From NCBI GenBank assembly GCA_001598975.1, contig BBXU01000179.1, forward strand, positions 1 through 13,114: DNA of 13,114 bases. The letters are read 5' to 3'. Numbering within the stretch: the first letter of the stretch is position 1; every line of letters starts with the position of its first letter. Source of the DNA: Parachlorella kessleri (Eukaryota; Chlorophyta; Trebouxiophyceae; Chlorellales; Chlorellaceae). A program made the translations under genes and the position numbers. This document shows positions 1 through 9,064 of this stretch, one piece after another. Below the pieces are notes generated by a model. That model made no database searches, was not told where the DNA came from, and saw nothing but the letters and a program-made list of their open reading frames with translations.

Positions 1-32
1 ACACACACACACCACCACACACACACACCACC
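1..32. repeat. CA/CCA microsatellite in a PRODH intron
   Basis: The left edge is a (CA)n tract broken by CCA units. It lies just inside the intron whose minus-strand donor (GTGGGT) is at 38-33. On the coding strand it reads as a GT-rich run directly after the donor. It is simple-sequence DNA with no coding signal. Confidence 0.9.
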
Positions 33-38
33 ACCCAC

Positions 39-1138
39 CTGTGGTGGGCTCCCGGACCTGCACCACCAGCGGGTCCTGCTGCTTGCCCTGCTGCTGCTGC
101 TGCTTCTTGTGCCCCGGCTCCTCCTGGACGTCGTCCTCGGCCGCATAGTCCAGGATGGCCCTGATGCCGCTGCGGCGCAGGTGCGCCAGGGTGGGCTGGA
201 TGGACTGGGCGTCGGCGCCCGCCACAAACTGCTTGTAGAAGGTGGGCCCCAGCACGGCGTTGGTCAGCGTAGAGCCCAGCACGCGCTTTGACAGCCGCAG
301 CAGCGTGTCCGCGTGGCGCACCAGCGGCTTGATGCCGCAGGCCTTGAAGACCAGCAGCGAGCGCACAATGTCGGCGGTCGACTTGGCCTGTGACCAGTCG
401 GCAGGCAGGTAGGAAAGCACGGATTGCAGCAGTGCGACCGATGCTGACTACCGAGCACTGGCAGGGCACATGCACCCAACCAGACAGGACCAGATAGCAA
501 GCACTGAGGCTGGTTGCGTGCACAGCTTGACAATGCCAGGCCGTTGGTCAGGCAGGCAGGGCCATCAAGGCATGCCCAGCGAGGGGCTCACCCGCTCCGC
601 ATAGCCAACCGAGCCAACCAACAGTTGTGGGCCTTGGTGCACAAATCCACAACGAAGCAGGCATAGCATGTAGCAGCTGACATGGGCACCCACCTGGAAG
701 GCCTCCTTGGGGTCACTGAAGTTCAAGGGTGCGGGCGGTGTAGCTTGCGCTGCCGCCCCTGCTGGGGTGCCTTCCTGCGCTGGGGGCGCTGGCTGCTCCG
801 CCTGAACCCTTTTTACCTCCTCAACCCGAGCCGGCTCAGCAGCAGCGCTGAAGCCTCGGAGGTGCTGCAGCAGCAGGAGCCACACGGGAGCGTGGCTGGG
901 TAGCAGCACACCAGGGCTCTTGGCCAAGCTTGCCTAGCGCTCTTGTCTCTCACATGCTCTCTCCTGCTGCAGCCGACACCCACTTCCTTGGCTGATGGTT
1001 GTACCACACGGTTGTACCACACAGAAACGTTCTTCGGCCCTATCCCACCTTGCAGGCGTTCAGGAGCTGGGGCGCAGCCCGCAAAAGCTGCTGCTCCGGA
1101 CCAAGCCCAACTGGCAAGAGGCCAGGCATGGCAAGCAT
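39..1138 (-). CDS. Proline dehydrogenase, mitochondrial (N-terminal part, three exons, cut by window edge)
   Basis: Predicted exons on the minus strand are 1138-1049, 864-694 and 387-39, with intron phases 0, 0 and 1. They encode the first 203 residues; the gene runs off the left edge. PRODH is an FAD enzyme that oxidises proline to pyrroline-5-carboxylate on the mitochondrial inner membrane. Exon 3 carries the family's N-terminal region: the TFYKQFVAG block near residues 136-144, then LRRSGIRAILDYAAED near 157-172, which matches the start of the catalytic barrel. Residues 1-40 resemble a targeting sequence; R33-G34-F35/S36 fits an R-3 type cleavage site. A glutamine/lysine-rich insert (about residues 181-191) follows the ILDY motif; lineage-specific low-complexity inserts are common in algae. 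Exon 2 has no in-frame ATG and a stop upstream, so an upstream exon is required. The 30-residue exon 1 is my best in-phase candidate and is the least certain part. The family call from exon 3 is secure. Confidence 0.86.
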
Positions 1139-1668
1139 CCTGGTTGTGCTGGCTTAGTAACCCCCTGCAGACACATAGGGGGTGCTATATGTATTAGCCA
1201 TCAGAAACCTGGCACAAAAGCCATCTACAGATGCAAACACACCAAACCCCAGCACCATCACCTCACCCTTCACCAATCTATGCTTACAGGAAACCCTTAA
1301 AAACTATGCGGGTGCCTGCCTTGCTTCTGATCAAGGGCGTATACCAAGTGGTGTCCGTGCGACCTGCACGACAGCCCCAACCCTGGGGCTGTGCACGCAC
1401 AGAACTCAACAAGCACCCACAGTGCACTCCTCGCCTAACCGTGCCCTAGTAGAGGCGGCTAGGCCGCGTCCTTACAGGCCTGTTACAGTGTTTTCCTGGA
1501 TCCCTGCCCTGCCGAGACCCTAGCACGCCTCCCGCCAGGGGAGCCTGGCAAAGATGTTGACTCTCCCCAACTTTCCGAGCTTCTGGCAGCGTTGGGAAGA
1601 CCTTGTGAGGTGTCCACCCAACTCACCAGGCTCTGATCGCAGCAGCAGGCCTAAGCTTAGCAGCCAGG
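1139..1668. promoter_or_regulatory. Divergent intergenic region between PRODH and V-ATPase c
   Basis: These 530 bases separate two start codons that point away from each other, so the region should hold both 5' UTRs and both promoters. No family-matching coding exon was found; the short open frames here have no conserved content. A TATA-like string, ctatatgtatta, sits at about 1183-1194, roughly 45-55 bases upstream of the proposed PRODH ATG, but its orientation and role are unclear. A perfect 9 bp inverted repeat is at 1371-1392. The boundary at 1138 depends on the PRODH exon 1 prediction. Confidence 0.5.
1371..1392. repeat. Perfect 9 bp inverted repeat with 4 base loop
   Basis: ACAGCCCCA, a 4 base spacer (ACCC) and TGGGGCTGT form a perfect hairpin or palindromic element in the middle of the divergent promoter region. 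It could be a dimeric factor-binding site or a 5' UTR hairpin, or it could be chance. The sequence alone does not decide. Confidence 0.7.
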
Positions 1669-3155
1669 ATGGAGGGTCTGCACAGGGCACTGCTGGAGTC
1701 TAGTAATGCCGAAGTAGTTTGGAACGGGGACCAGGTGCGCCGGGCGTGGCTGCGGGGGCGACTCAGAAACCCAGCCCTTGCCCAGGGTGGACATGATGGC
1801 ACACTGACCTGGATCAGCCCACCTGGCCTGTGCATGGCTCAGTGAACGTTTCACTGTACTCGCGTCGGCGTATATCTCTGCCTCAGAGTCCCTGCCAGGG
1901 GCGGCATCGACCAGTACTCCAGGGGGCTGGCCAGCGCGTGCGTCTGATCAGCAGATTCCTCTTACGAAGCGTGTGGTGGTGCAGGTGGCTCCCCTGTTTG
2001 GCTACCTGGGGGCGGCCGCCGCCCTGGTCTTCAGCTGTAAGTCATGTACATATATGTCTACTGTGTGGAGCGTGGCTTGGTGCGGCTGTTCCATGGGGTG
2101 GTGCATCGAGTGCCGGCCAACGGTTTGACTCTCTGACAAACATCCTCCTGATAACAGGTTTCGGCGCGGCTTACGGTACCGCCAAGTCCGGTGTGGGCAT
2201 TGCGTCCATGGGTGTGATGCGGCCGGAGCTGGTGATGAAGTCCATTGTGCCCGTGGTTATGGCTGGTGTGCTCGGCATTTACGGCCTCATTATTGCGGTC
2301 ATTATCAGCACAGGAAGTGAGTGATGGAGTTATGATGCCAGGATCTCTTTGTGTTTCTATCAGCCCATATTGGATAGGGCGCGGCTCTGCTTGCAGCAGC
2401 CAACCACTGACTAGCTTCCGGCTGCCTGCCCTCTGCCTTATCTGTTTAATGACTGCCATTTGCGTTTTTGCAGTTAACCAGACCGCCGACAAGGCCTACT
2501 ACCTGTTTGATGGCTATGCGCACTTTGCATCGGGCCTGGCTTGCGGTCTTGCTGGTTTGGGCGCCGGCATGGCCATTGGCATCGTGGGTGATGCTGGCGT
2601 GCGGTGAGTTAGAGTGTGTGTGTGGGTGGGGGGGGGGGGGGTTCTTGTCAACAGCGTTGTAAGTGTTGCAGACGTACGGTGTGTTTCTGAAAGGGGGGGC
2701 GCAGTAAGCGGGTTGCCAAAGACTTGGGATCGCTGCCTTTATAGTCAGCATTTGAGTCCCCTGTTGTTACCCTACATGTGCGATCTGCTATCATGCTCTC
2801 CTATGGCTCTTGTGACCTGGTGGCTTTGATTTCCTGTCCAGGGCCAATGCCCAGCAACCCAAGCTGTTTGTCGGCATGATCCTTATCCTCATTTTCGCTG
2901 AGGCGCTGGCTCTGTATGGCCTGATTGGTGAGTCAATACAATACCATGTGTTGCAAGTGCCGTCGTGTAATGCTGTGTCGCCTAGACTGCACGTGGCTTG
3001 GGTGATAGATACAGAGGACAAAAAGTGCAGCATGTGGAGGGAGCTGTTTTTTTTTTTTATATATTGTTCGGATGTTGACACTACCATGCCTGTTGTGTGC
3101 CCTTGCAGTTGGCATCATCCTTGCTTCCAAGGCCGGTACTGCCACACCAATGTAA
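1669..3155 (+). CDS. V-type H+-ATPase proteolipid subunit c (16 kDa), six exons
   Basis: Exons are 1669-1734, 1985-2036, 2158-2316, 2474-2603, 2842-2927 and 3109-3155, joining to 179 residues plus TAA. Subunit c forms the membrane rotor ring of the V-ATPase, which acidifies vacuoles and other endomembrane compartments. The four-helix double-hairpin proteolipid is clear: [17 protein letters not shown] (helix 1, from A24), YGTAKSGVG and the [20 protein letters not shown] loop/helix 2, [20 protein letters not shown] (helix 3), and [20 protein letters not shown] (helix 4). E156 in [12 protein letters not shown] is the essential proton-carrying glutamate. Exon 2 has no in-frame ATG, so I placed the start in an upstream exon that splices in phase to give NGDQ|VAPLFG, like the GDETAPFFG start of relatives. 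This leaves 22 residues before the domain, against about 10-12 usually, so exon 1 is less certain. The other exons are firm. Confidence 0.95.
2621..2641 (+). repeat. G-rich simple tract in V-ATPase c intron 4
   Basis: A GTGTGTGTGGGTGGG-like stretch leads into a long uninterrupted G run, about 20 bases after the exon 4 donor (GTGAGT at 2604). Runs like this vary in length and are a common place for sequencing error. A G-quadruplex-like structure in the pre-mRNA is possible but not shown. Confidence 0.85.
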
Positions 3156-3592
3156 GCATACAGCGGTGGCGAGCCGGTAGGAGTATGCCAAAGGTTGAAC
3201 TCCTGCGAGTGTACGATATGCGGGACGGGCAGTTTTTCGGAGCACCAGGACCCCTGGTAGCAGTGTGCAACATGGCTTTACCGTAACCAGGGGAAAGTTG
3301 TTGTTGACTGCAACAGGACTAGTTCATGCGTGAGGGGGCAATGTGTGGGGGAGCGGCAGCAGTGCTGCACGCAGAAGGTTGCAGCCGTTACAGAAGTTCA
3401 GACTCTGGTTTGTTATGCCATCACCAGTCCAGTCATTGCTGTGAACAATGTGTGCCTTTTGTTGGTTCTGGTCGTAGCCTTGGTCGTAGGCACTTTTTAG
3501 GGCACTATCCAATCGCTATATTGATATGTCCGTTGCCTTGATAGCTGCATATCTGGGCATGGCTTGCCTTGGTATTATGGTGAGAGCCTGGA

Positions 3593-3597
3593 TGTAA
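3593..3597 (+). promoter_or_regulatory. Candidate TGTAA polyadenylation signal of V-ATPase c
   Basis: TGTAA is the usual green-algal poly(A) signal. This copy is the first after the stop codon, apart from one that overlaps the stop itself at 3151-3155, and would give a 3' UTR of about 450 bases. A five-base motif is weak evidence. Confidence 0.4.
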
Positions 3598-3814
3598 TAG
3601 CGCATGGCGACAAGCACCCTCCGCATACTTATATGAGCTCATCTGTCCAAGTGTCCGCCTCGACCACTGTTCACAGTTTCTAACCAGTGCTGTTATGAGG
3701 CTGGATGTCCTTATTTTTGTTTTTGGCAAAGAGCTACCAAACTGAAGCCTCGTTAGCCTGCCATCCTGCTATTTAGAGAACACAACTACTGGCTCAGAAC
3801 TCAGGTATTCAGGC

Positions 3815-4090
3815 ATTCTGCATCCAGTCCTGTTGGTGCAGCCCAGCTCTCACTCCCTCTTCGCATTACCTGCCACCCATACTAATAGCTGCATCCAGCC
3901 AAGCCCTCGTATAGCTATATCCTATCTCCACTCTGTTCCCACTACCTGCCAACATTACTAAACGGATATAGGCAAGACTCAGGCTCATTCTGCATCCAGC
4001 CCTGTCAGTTCAGTCCAGTCCCGTCCAGTCCAACCCAGCTCTACTCCCTGTTTGCACTACCTGCCACCCATACTATTACTAAACGGATAC
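3815..4090 (+). repeat. Three degenerate copies of an 80-100 bp repeat
   Basis: Copies lie at about 3815-3889, 3890-3970 and 3987-4090. Shared blocks in order are GCATCCAGYCCTGT, a CCCAGCTCT..CTCCCT stretch, CACTACCTGCCACCCATACT and ATTACTAAACGGATA. The middle copy has diverged internally but keeps the first block, the CACTACCTGCCA block and the ATTACTAAACGGATA end. The third copy also has a short GTCCA/TCCAG slip repeat at about 4010-4032. I saw no terminal inverted repeats or coding sequence, so it looks like satellite or eroded duplication rather than a defined transposon. Confidence 0.75.
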
Positions 4091-4152
4091 CCAACCCCTG
4101 TAACATGGCCATCAGAAAGGCTGCCGCATGTCCCTGTGCTGTGTGAATGAGG

Positions 4153-4188
4153 GCATCTAAGTATCATGCCGCATCTAAGTATCATGCC
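4153..4188 (+). repeat. Exact 18 bp tandem duplication
   Basis: The unit GCATCTAAGTATCATGCC occurs twice head to tail with no mismatch and is followed by a partial third start (GC). It lies about 165 bases upstream of the next gene's proposed ATG. It is probably recent slippage. Confidence 0.95.
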
Positions 4189-4352
4189 GCGTCCAGGGCA
4201 GTTTTGAAGTGCATTAGCCCAGGGACTACGTGTTTGTGATCTTGCCATGTTGACCATCTAAAGACACAAGCAGTTTAATCATCCAAAGAGTGATACGGCC
4301 TCACAAGGCGGACATGGCTTGTGAACTTTTGTGAGCGCGCCCAGGGTGCATA

Positions 4353-7197
4353 ATGTCGCCGTGCAACCTTATGGAGACGGCCTGCTGCCAGCTGGGCCTG
4401 GAAAAGGCTGGCAAGCTTTCGGGCTTCGTCAAGGAGCGCTGGCGGCGAATAAAGGCGGAGTTTGTCGTTGAGGTACGTCAAACGTGCAGGGGAATATCAC
4501 ATCAGTACCCGTGCAGGAGCCAGTGAGCCCAGGCAGGCTCCTCCAAGGCAAGGCCTCACGTCCGCCGGCTTGTGGGCTGCTGCAGCTGCCGCTGTTGAGG
4601 GCCCGGTGGAAGCAGGTGCTCTTTGGCGCGTTGTTTCAATATGTACACGGCATCACCACGCAGCTGGCACACCGGATGCACCGGCCGCAGGAAGAGCCGC
4701 TGCACGACCTGGGCTTTGCATACCTGCCGGTGAGAGGTTGGTTGGACCGGACTATATGTCATGCTGATATAAATGTCTAAGCCGAACTTGGCAGCGCAGT
4801 CAGTGGTGCACTTGCTGAATAGAAGTGCAGGAAGCAAAACAACTAAAACCCGCCTGCATGCTCGCAGATGTAGGCAGAGTTCCTTGCTCTGGAATAGAAC
4901 ATGTTTGCAAGAGTGACAAGCTTGTATCTGTGCAGGAGCTGGGCAAACAAAACGCTTGGGTTAGCGAGACCATCTTTTGGTGCCTCTTCATACCCTTCAT
5001 CCTCTGGAGCTTCTCACCCTTTGTCACAGCGCGCAAGCGGTTTTATACCGCTGTGACATATGCACGCCTCTTGATGGTGCTAGTAGGTGAGGTAGTGCAG
5101 CAGTCGGGGGACAGGGCCTGCCGCTGACAGATGGACCTATCTGCCTCCTAGTGTAGGCCCAGCGCTTAAAGGTGGCGCTGCACCCGCTGCTGACCTTGGC
5201 AACGCGCGGCTAACCTCCCTAGGACCCGTCCCATCCGTGTTACGGAAAATTAAATTTCTGTTACTTGCAGTGTGTCAAATCTTGCGGATCATATCTTTTA
5301 CCGTCACACAGCTGCCAGCGCCCAACTATCACTGTCGGGCCGGCAGAGAGACAGCAGTGCGAGAATGGCCGCAGCACTGGTGGCAGCATATTGTAGTGGA
5401 CGTAGGGAGGCAGGTAAAGATCGCATATGCTGCGTCGCGATGAAACTGCTGTCCTACGCATGCATGGAGCAGTGCATGCTCAGCAGGCCAGGTTACTGTG
5501 GTGAACCGACGCGTCAGCCACCTGACTCGGCCGTTTGACATTGAATACCACCGCTTTTGTGCGCAGGCCACTCATGGCTGCGGCGATCTTATATTCTCGT
5601 CGCATACTACTTTTGTACTGGTTGGATGCCTCACATATACCGAGTATGGCTCTTTGCTGATCATGAAGGTGCGTGGGAGGCTGCAAAGCATGCCTTGTGT
5701 TTCCCGGATGCTTGCGTCATCATCTTGAACTGTCTTACGCGCAATATAGTTGGTGCAGGCCGTAGTCAGCATCCTTTGCAGTGCTCCATGGAAGATACTG
5801 TGTTGCCTACTGCAGATTGTGGGGTGGCTAGGTGTGGCGGCCATGTCTCTTTGCATCGTGATGTCACGCAAGCACTACACTGTTGACGTTGTGGTGGCTT
5901 GGTATACGGTGCCGCTGGTGTTCTACGCCATGCATAGGCGCTGGACCACCAAGCGGCCGGTGCAGGACTACTGGCCCCACAGGCCCATCCAGGTGGGCAG
6001 CTTGCGGGAAAGGCTGCACACTCAGCTGCTCTGCGTGACCTTATCGTGACAGCGTTTCAGGCGTCGCTGTCTTACTCTGCCTTTGCAGGCAAGCATGTCT
6101 ATGGATCATGGAAGCGCCGTAATGGAAATGTGCAGGGTGAGGAGTCGGTGGAGCTGCAGGCACTGGATGTGGAGGCGGACGATGATGACCGAGTGGAGGT
6201 ATGGCTGCCCAGGGCCAGCCGGCCGGCTGGTGTACACTGCGATGCTGCTCCCTGTCCATCTGCTGCTCTGCCTCTGTTTCTCTGGTAGTTGATATGTGCT
6301 TGCTTTGCCTACTCCCTTCATTGATGTGTTGAAGTTTTATTAGATGGGAACCGGGAGGTAGATGTCAGCTGTATGGGCTGCCACCCCGCAGGCGGCGGCC
6401 AAGCAGCCCTTGCTGCCCATTGTGGCGGCAGCGCATGCCCGCAGCAACAGCAATGGGGCTGGCACTCACAACCGCAGCGGCAGTCGGACCCCGTCTGAAG
6501 TGAAGAACGGGGTGATCAATAAGCAGCTGCTGAAGGAGCCGCTGTCACCACCAGCAGGTGAGAATAGCATGTGGTTGATTAGAAATATGTTTTTTCCCAA
6601 CCGAAGGCTTGGCATAACCTGCAGCAGTGACTTAGGACCCCCATTGCAAAGTACTCTTAGGAACGTGAGTGCGTCCGAGCAATGTTTCTGCAGGGGGCCT
6701 TTTAGCAGCATCTGGGCGTGGAGGTCAGCACCATTGCCTGCTGTGTTTCTTGCTTTATGTTGATTCGGTGGTGACGGAACCGGTGTCTGGTGCTATGCGA
6801 GCGTACCAGCAGGCCCCATTGTAGGCGAATTAGAGAGGTGTTGTACTAGATGTTCTTAGTATGGGTGGCAGGTCATGCGAACAGGGAGAGAGCTGGGCTG
6901 TACTAGATGTTCTGCTTCTCCTTAAGGCCTCTGAGGTAATCGCAATTGAATATCTCGGAATTGCAGCCATGTCAGAGGATCCCGAGATGGGTCAACCCCT
7001 TCGGCACACGGCCAGCAACCACAACATGCGGCCGCGGAACATCCTGCAGGCGGGGGTGGTAGCAGCGGGAGCAGATGTTGAGCTGGCGGTGCACAGGTGG
7101 GTGGCACCATACGGCCATGTGCATGTCCTGTCTCTGCCTTGCTGCCTCATCTGGCTGGCTTCACAGCGGCAGTCACATGCGACGCCTCTGCCGCTGA
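4353..7197 (+). CDS. Inositolphosphorylceramide synthase / sphingomyelin-synthase-like transferase, ten exons
   Basis: Exons are 4353-4472, 4586-4729, 4936-5086, 5271-5413, 5567-5668, 5816-5992, 6061-6198, 6392-6557, 6967-7096 and 7167-7197, giving 433 residues. Plant homologues (Arabidopsis ERH1/IPCS) move inositol phosphate from phosphatidylinositol to ceramide in the Golgi/TGN membrane. Family motifs appear in order: FQYVHG (helix 1), LRIISFTVTQLPAPNYHC (about 143-160), CGDLIFSSHTTF (191-202) and SRKHYTVDVVVAWYT (237-251). The catalytic triad H199, H240 and D244 is intact. Several membrane helices cover about 50-265. ATG 4353 is the first in frame after a TGA; ATG 4371 is also possible. 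The exon 6 acceptor at 5815 keeps the K-to-SRKHY spacing of the plant protein. The tail after about residue 280 is hydrophilic, with an acidic block (ADDDDRVE) and polar stretches, and is much longer than typical. Exons 9-10 are the least certain: without the last intron the frame runs to 7283, and an acceptor at 7462 is also in phase. Head-group choice is inferred from plant similarity. Confidence 0.93.
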
Positions 7198-7308
7198 GCT
7201 GCCGGCAGTTCCTGCATGAAGTTTGTGTGAAGATGGGTGGGAGGTTTGGGTTGCTCTCGGCTAGTTTAAGTACCAAGGAATAAAATGCTTGTGTGATTTT
7301 TGCGGCAC

Positions 7309-8361
7309 ATGGTGCGCATTGCACATGAGGAGGTCTTTCAAGCTGAATTGGTGGTAAGCCATCATTCGCTTGCTTACGAGGCTCTAAAAAGTCCACTTTA
7401 TGCTTGTTAGGATTTCACTGTATGCATGTGTTTGGATCACCACACTCGCGTAATGCCTGCAGGGAGGACTCACCAAGGGATCACAGGCAGTCTGGGGTAC
7501 TGTCAGCGGCAGTCGCGGCGGCAGCAGCAGCGATGAACCCTCTATCCAAGACCCGGTTACAGTAGGGGAGATGCGGTGCCCCGTAGGCAAGATACCGCCC
7601 CTTTGCCGCAGCGGAGCGCTTCGAGGGATGTGTGCTGCTCTCAAAGCAGAGTATATACCTGCTTGAACCTCAGGAAGGAGGGGGCGGTTGGCAGTAGGAT
7701 GGCTCGCAACACTGTGAGTACAGCACTGGTATGCATGTGTACTGTGCGCCGGATTTTGGTTCTTTAAGGCGCACCAATGGGCTTGCTTTATATGCTTCAG
7801 TCTTGTATCCATTTGCACTTGCTTCGCTGCTGAGTAAGCAGTATTAGTCTGGAAGTCTGCTGCGGTTTCATGTCTAGCTATCTGACCTGCCGAAGTCGGC
7901 GTAGAACGACTGCAAGTAAGCAGCAGCATTGTATGACAGCAGCTGGGTGCCTTGATTGTGAGGAACAGGACGGCACAAGGCACAGAGGTTTTGCGAGGGT
8001 AATCGATGTGTTAGCACCTAATGACAACGAGCTGCAGGATGGCAAGGAACCACGTCATTACCTGCTTGAAGTCCTTCATTTGTTCAGGGACTAGGGAGAG
8101 GTTACTGGCTCAGGCACCAGAGCCCAATCCCAGCCATTATATCATGTGCACTAGGCCCTCCTTCCACCTGTCTACTTGGTAGCAGGTAGTGTAAACACAG
8201 GATAGCTCTGAACTTCATGTTTTTGATCCTTTCCCTCCTGCAGGCTGTGCGCCCAAGCCCGGTTGCCTGCTCTGCCACTTGAACTCGCAACGAGCAGTGA
8301 CTTTGAGAGCAGTGCAGGGTGGACTGCCAGTGACCGAGCAGGACAGCAGAGCAGAAGGTAG
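7309..8361 (+). CDS. Possible small multi-exon gene, function unknown
   Basis: I do not recognise this protein. Exons that join in phase are 7309-7353, 7463-7575, 7674-7713, 7940-7998 and 8244-8361. They give 124 residues ending at TAG, with a TGTAA about 90 bases downstream (8449). Support is the GTAAGC and GTGAGT donors (7354, 7714), a good TGCAG acceptor (7462), and protein-like polar segments such as SGSRGGSSSDEPS. There is no domain, signal peptide or membrane segment. The 7575 donor (GTGCCC) is weak. Exon 5 can also be read in another frame (CAPKPGCLLCH..) that splices to 8432 and stops at 8490. Exon 2 is also in phase as a last exon for the upstream transferase. The whole stretch may instead be that gene's 3' UTR. 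Treat exon boundaries as tentative. Confidence 0.25.
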
Positions 8362-8448
8362 TCTGTGCAACTATGTGGAGTGAACTGTAGATATGGACTG
8401 AGGGTCCTGGATCGAGACACAGGTGCACTGGTCACGCAGCTCTTACAC

Positions 8449-8453
8449 TGTAA
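8449..8453 (+). promoter_or_regulatory. Candidate TGTAA polyadenylation signal
   Basis: This TGTAA, together with one at 8190-8194, is the only copy I found between the transferase stop at 7197 and the NAB1-like start at 9065. It could end the tentative small gene or a very long transferase 3' UTR. Confidence 0.3.
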
Positions 8454-8711
8454 CCCTCCCTATCAGGGGGTTGGCCAACAAGGCAGTTGAAACGCTGCTG
8501 AGCTTCCATATGCAGAACCCAACAGCCACTCCCACAGCCTGCCACCTCCGGCTGCCGTACAAAGGTCAGCCTCAAGGGCCTGAGAACATTAGGACAATGA
8601 AATCATACGATCTGTTATGGCAGGAGTCTGTCTCAGTTTGTCGATACGCCGCAGTGTGCACTGGACACGGACTGCGAGCACCTTCACGATGGTACTTTCA
8701 TCAGGATAGGC

Positions 8712-8735
8712 GCAAAAGCCCGGAGCAGGGCTTTG
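8712..8735. repeat. Hairpin AAAGCCC..GGGCTTT
   Basis: A 7 bp perfect stem with a 6 base loop (GGAGCA) is present. It extends to about 9 bp if a single bulged A is allowed on the left arm. It lies about 330 bases upstream of the NAB1-like start codon, in either promoter or 5' UTR. Confidence 0.65.
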
Positions 8736-8852
8736 CACAAGGAATAGCACACTGGTCTGGTGTCAGTAAGCAGAGAGAAGAAGTCTTTGGGAAACCCGAT
8801 TCGTTCTTTATTGAAGCTTCCCAAGGCCCAAAAGCTCGCGCCCTGCTGTTAT

Positions 8853-8876
8853 GGGCGGGAGGTTTCAATCTCCCGC
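8853..8876. repeat. Hairpin GGCGGGAG..CTCCCGCC
   Basis: A perfect 8 bp, very GC-rich inverted repeat surrounds the 8 base loop GTTTCAAT, about 190 bases before the NAB1-like start. If transcribed it would be a stable 5' UTR stem-loop; as DNA it could be a dimer site with GCGGGA-type half sites. Confidence 0.75.
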
Positions 8877-9064
8877 CTATCCACCTTCCTATCCGCTTGG
8901 ATCAGGTCGAGTCCAAGCTGCCCTCCGAGCCCCTCGCATTGCTCCAGGCTGCAGGTGGGGAAGGACGGCACCCCTTTACTTGGGCATGGCAGCAATTGCG
9001 ACTCTGCACTCCGAGGTGGCCCCCGTCAAGCAGAGGGACTGAACCCCTCCTTTCCTTGCCTGTG

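Larger units (their letters stand above)
3156..4352. other. Intergenic region: V-ATPase c 3' UTR, repeats, upstream region of the ceramide transferase gene
   Basis: I found no exon with recognisable content in these 1.2 kb. The first part is probably the V-ATPase c 3' UTR, to about 3610. From about 3815 to 4090 the DNA is made of degenerate, pyrimidine-rich repeat units, followed by an exact 18 bp tandem duplication at 4153-4188. The last 160 bases before 4353 should hold the 5' UTR and promoter of the next gene, but no TATA box or other clear element stands out. Confidence 0.6.
8491..9064. promoter_or_regulatory. Upstream region of the NAB1-like gene
   Basis: No coding exon is recognisable here. 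A long plus-strand open frame (8423-9109) spans it but has no ATG at its start and no family content. The region holds two hairpins (8712-8735 and 8853-8876) and two GTAC cores (8557-8560 and 8692-8695). GTAC is the core bound by SQUAMOSA-promoter-binding (SBP-domain) regulators, but two copies in 570 bases are close to chance. A pyrimidine-rich run (CCCCTCCTTTCCTTGCC) lies just before the start codon. Confidence 0.45.

Noticed and set aside
1830..2324. Single continuous frame covering V-ATPase c exon 3 as an intronless start
   Set aside because: It begins at a GTG and reads through the intron before 2158. The conserved [17 protein letters not shown] segment is in another frame and joins through GTAAGT (2037) and CAG (2157).
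3815..4090. CRISPR-like array
   Set aside because: The units are diverged, unevenly spaced and lack constant short repeats with unique spacers; the surrounding genes are intron-rich and eukaryotic.
5759..5815. Extending transferase exon 6 upstream to an acceptor at 5758
   Set aside because: It stays in frame but adds 19 residues between YGSLLIMK and VGWLG, where the plant homologue has none. The acceptor at 5815 restores the family spacing exactly.
6089..6198. Transferase exon 7 starting at the acceptor ending 6088
   Set aside because: That acceptor would force a phase 0 frame rich in Met/Arg/Trp with poor codon bias. The acceptor at 6060 keeps the acidic, well-biased frame.
7384..7983. 199-codon minus-strand open frame
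   Set aside because: It is antisense to the exon-like segments, has no ATG-supported start or family motif, and its composition resembles a shadow frame.
8244..8310. Possible tRNA remnant (TTGAACTCGC-like)
   Set aside because: There is only a passing resemblance to a reverse T-arm; no cloverleaf pairing was found.
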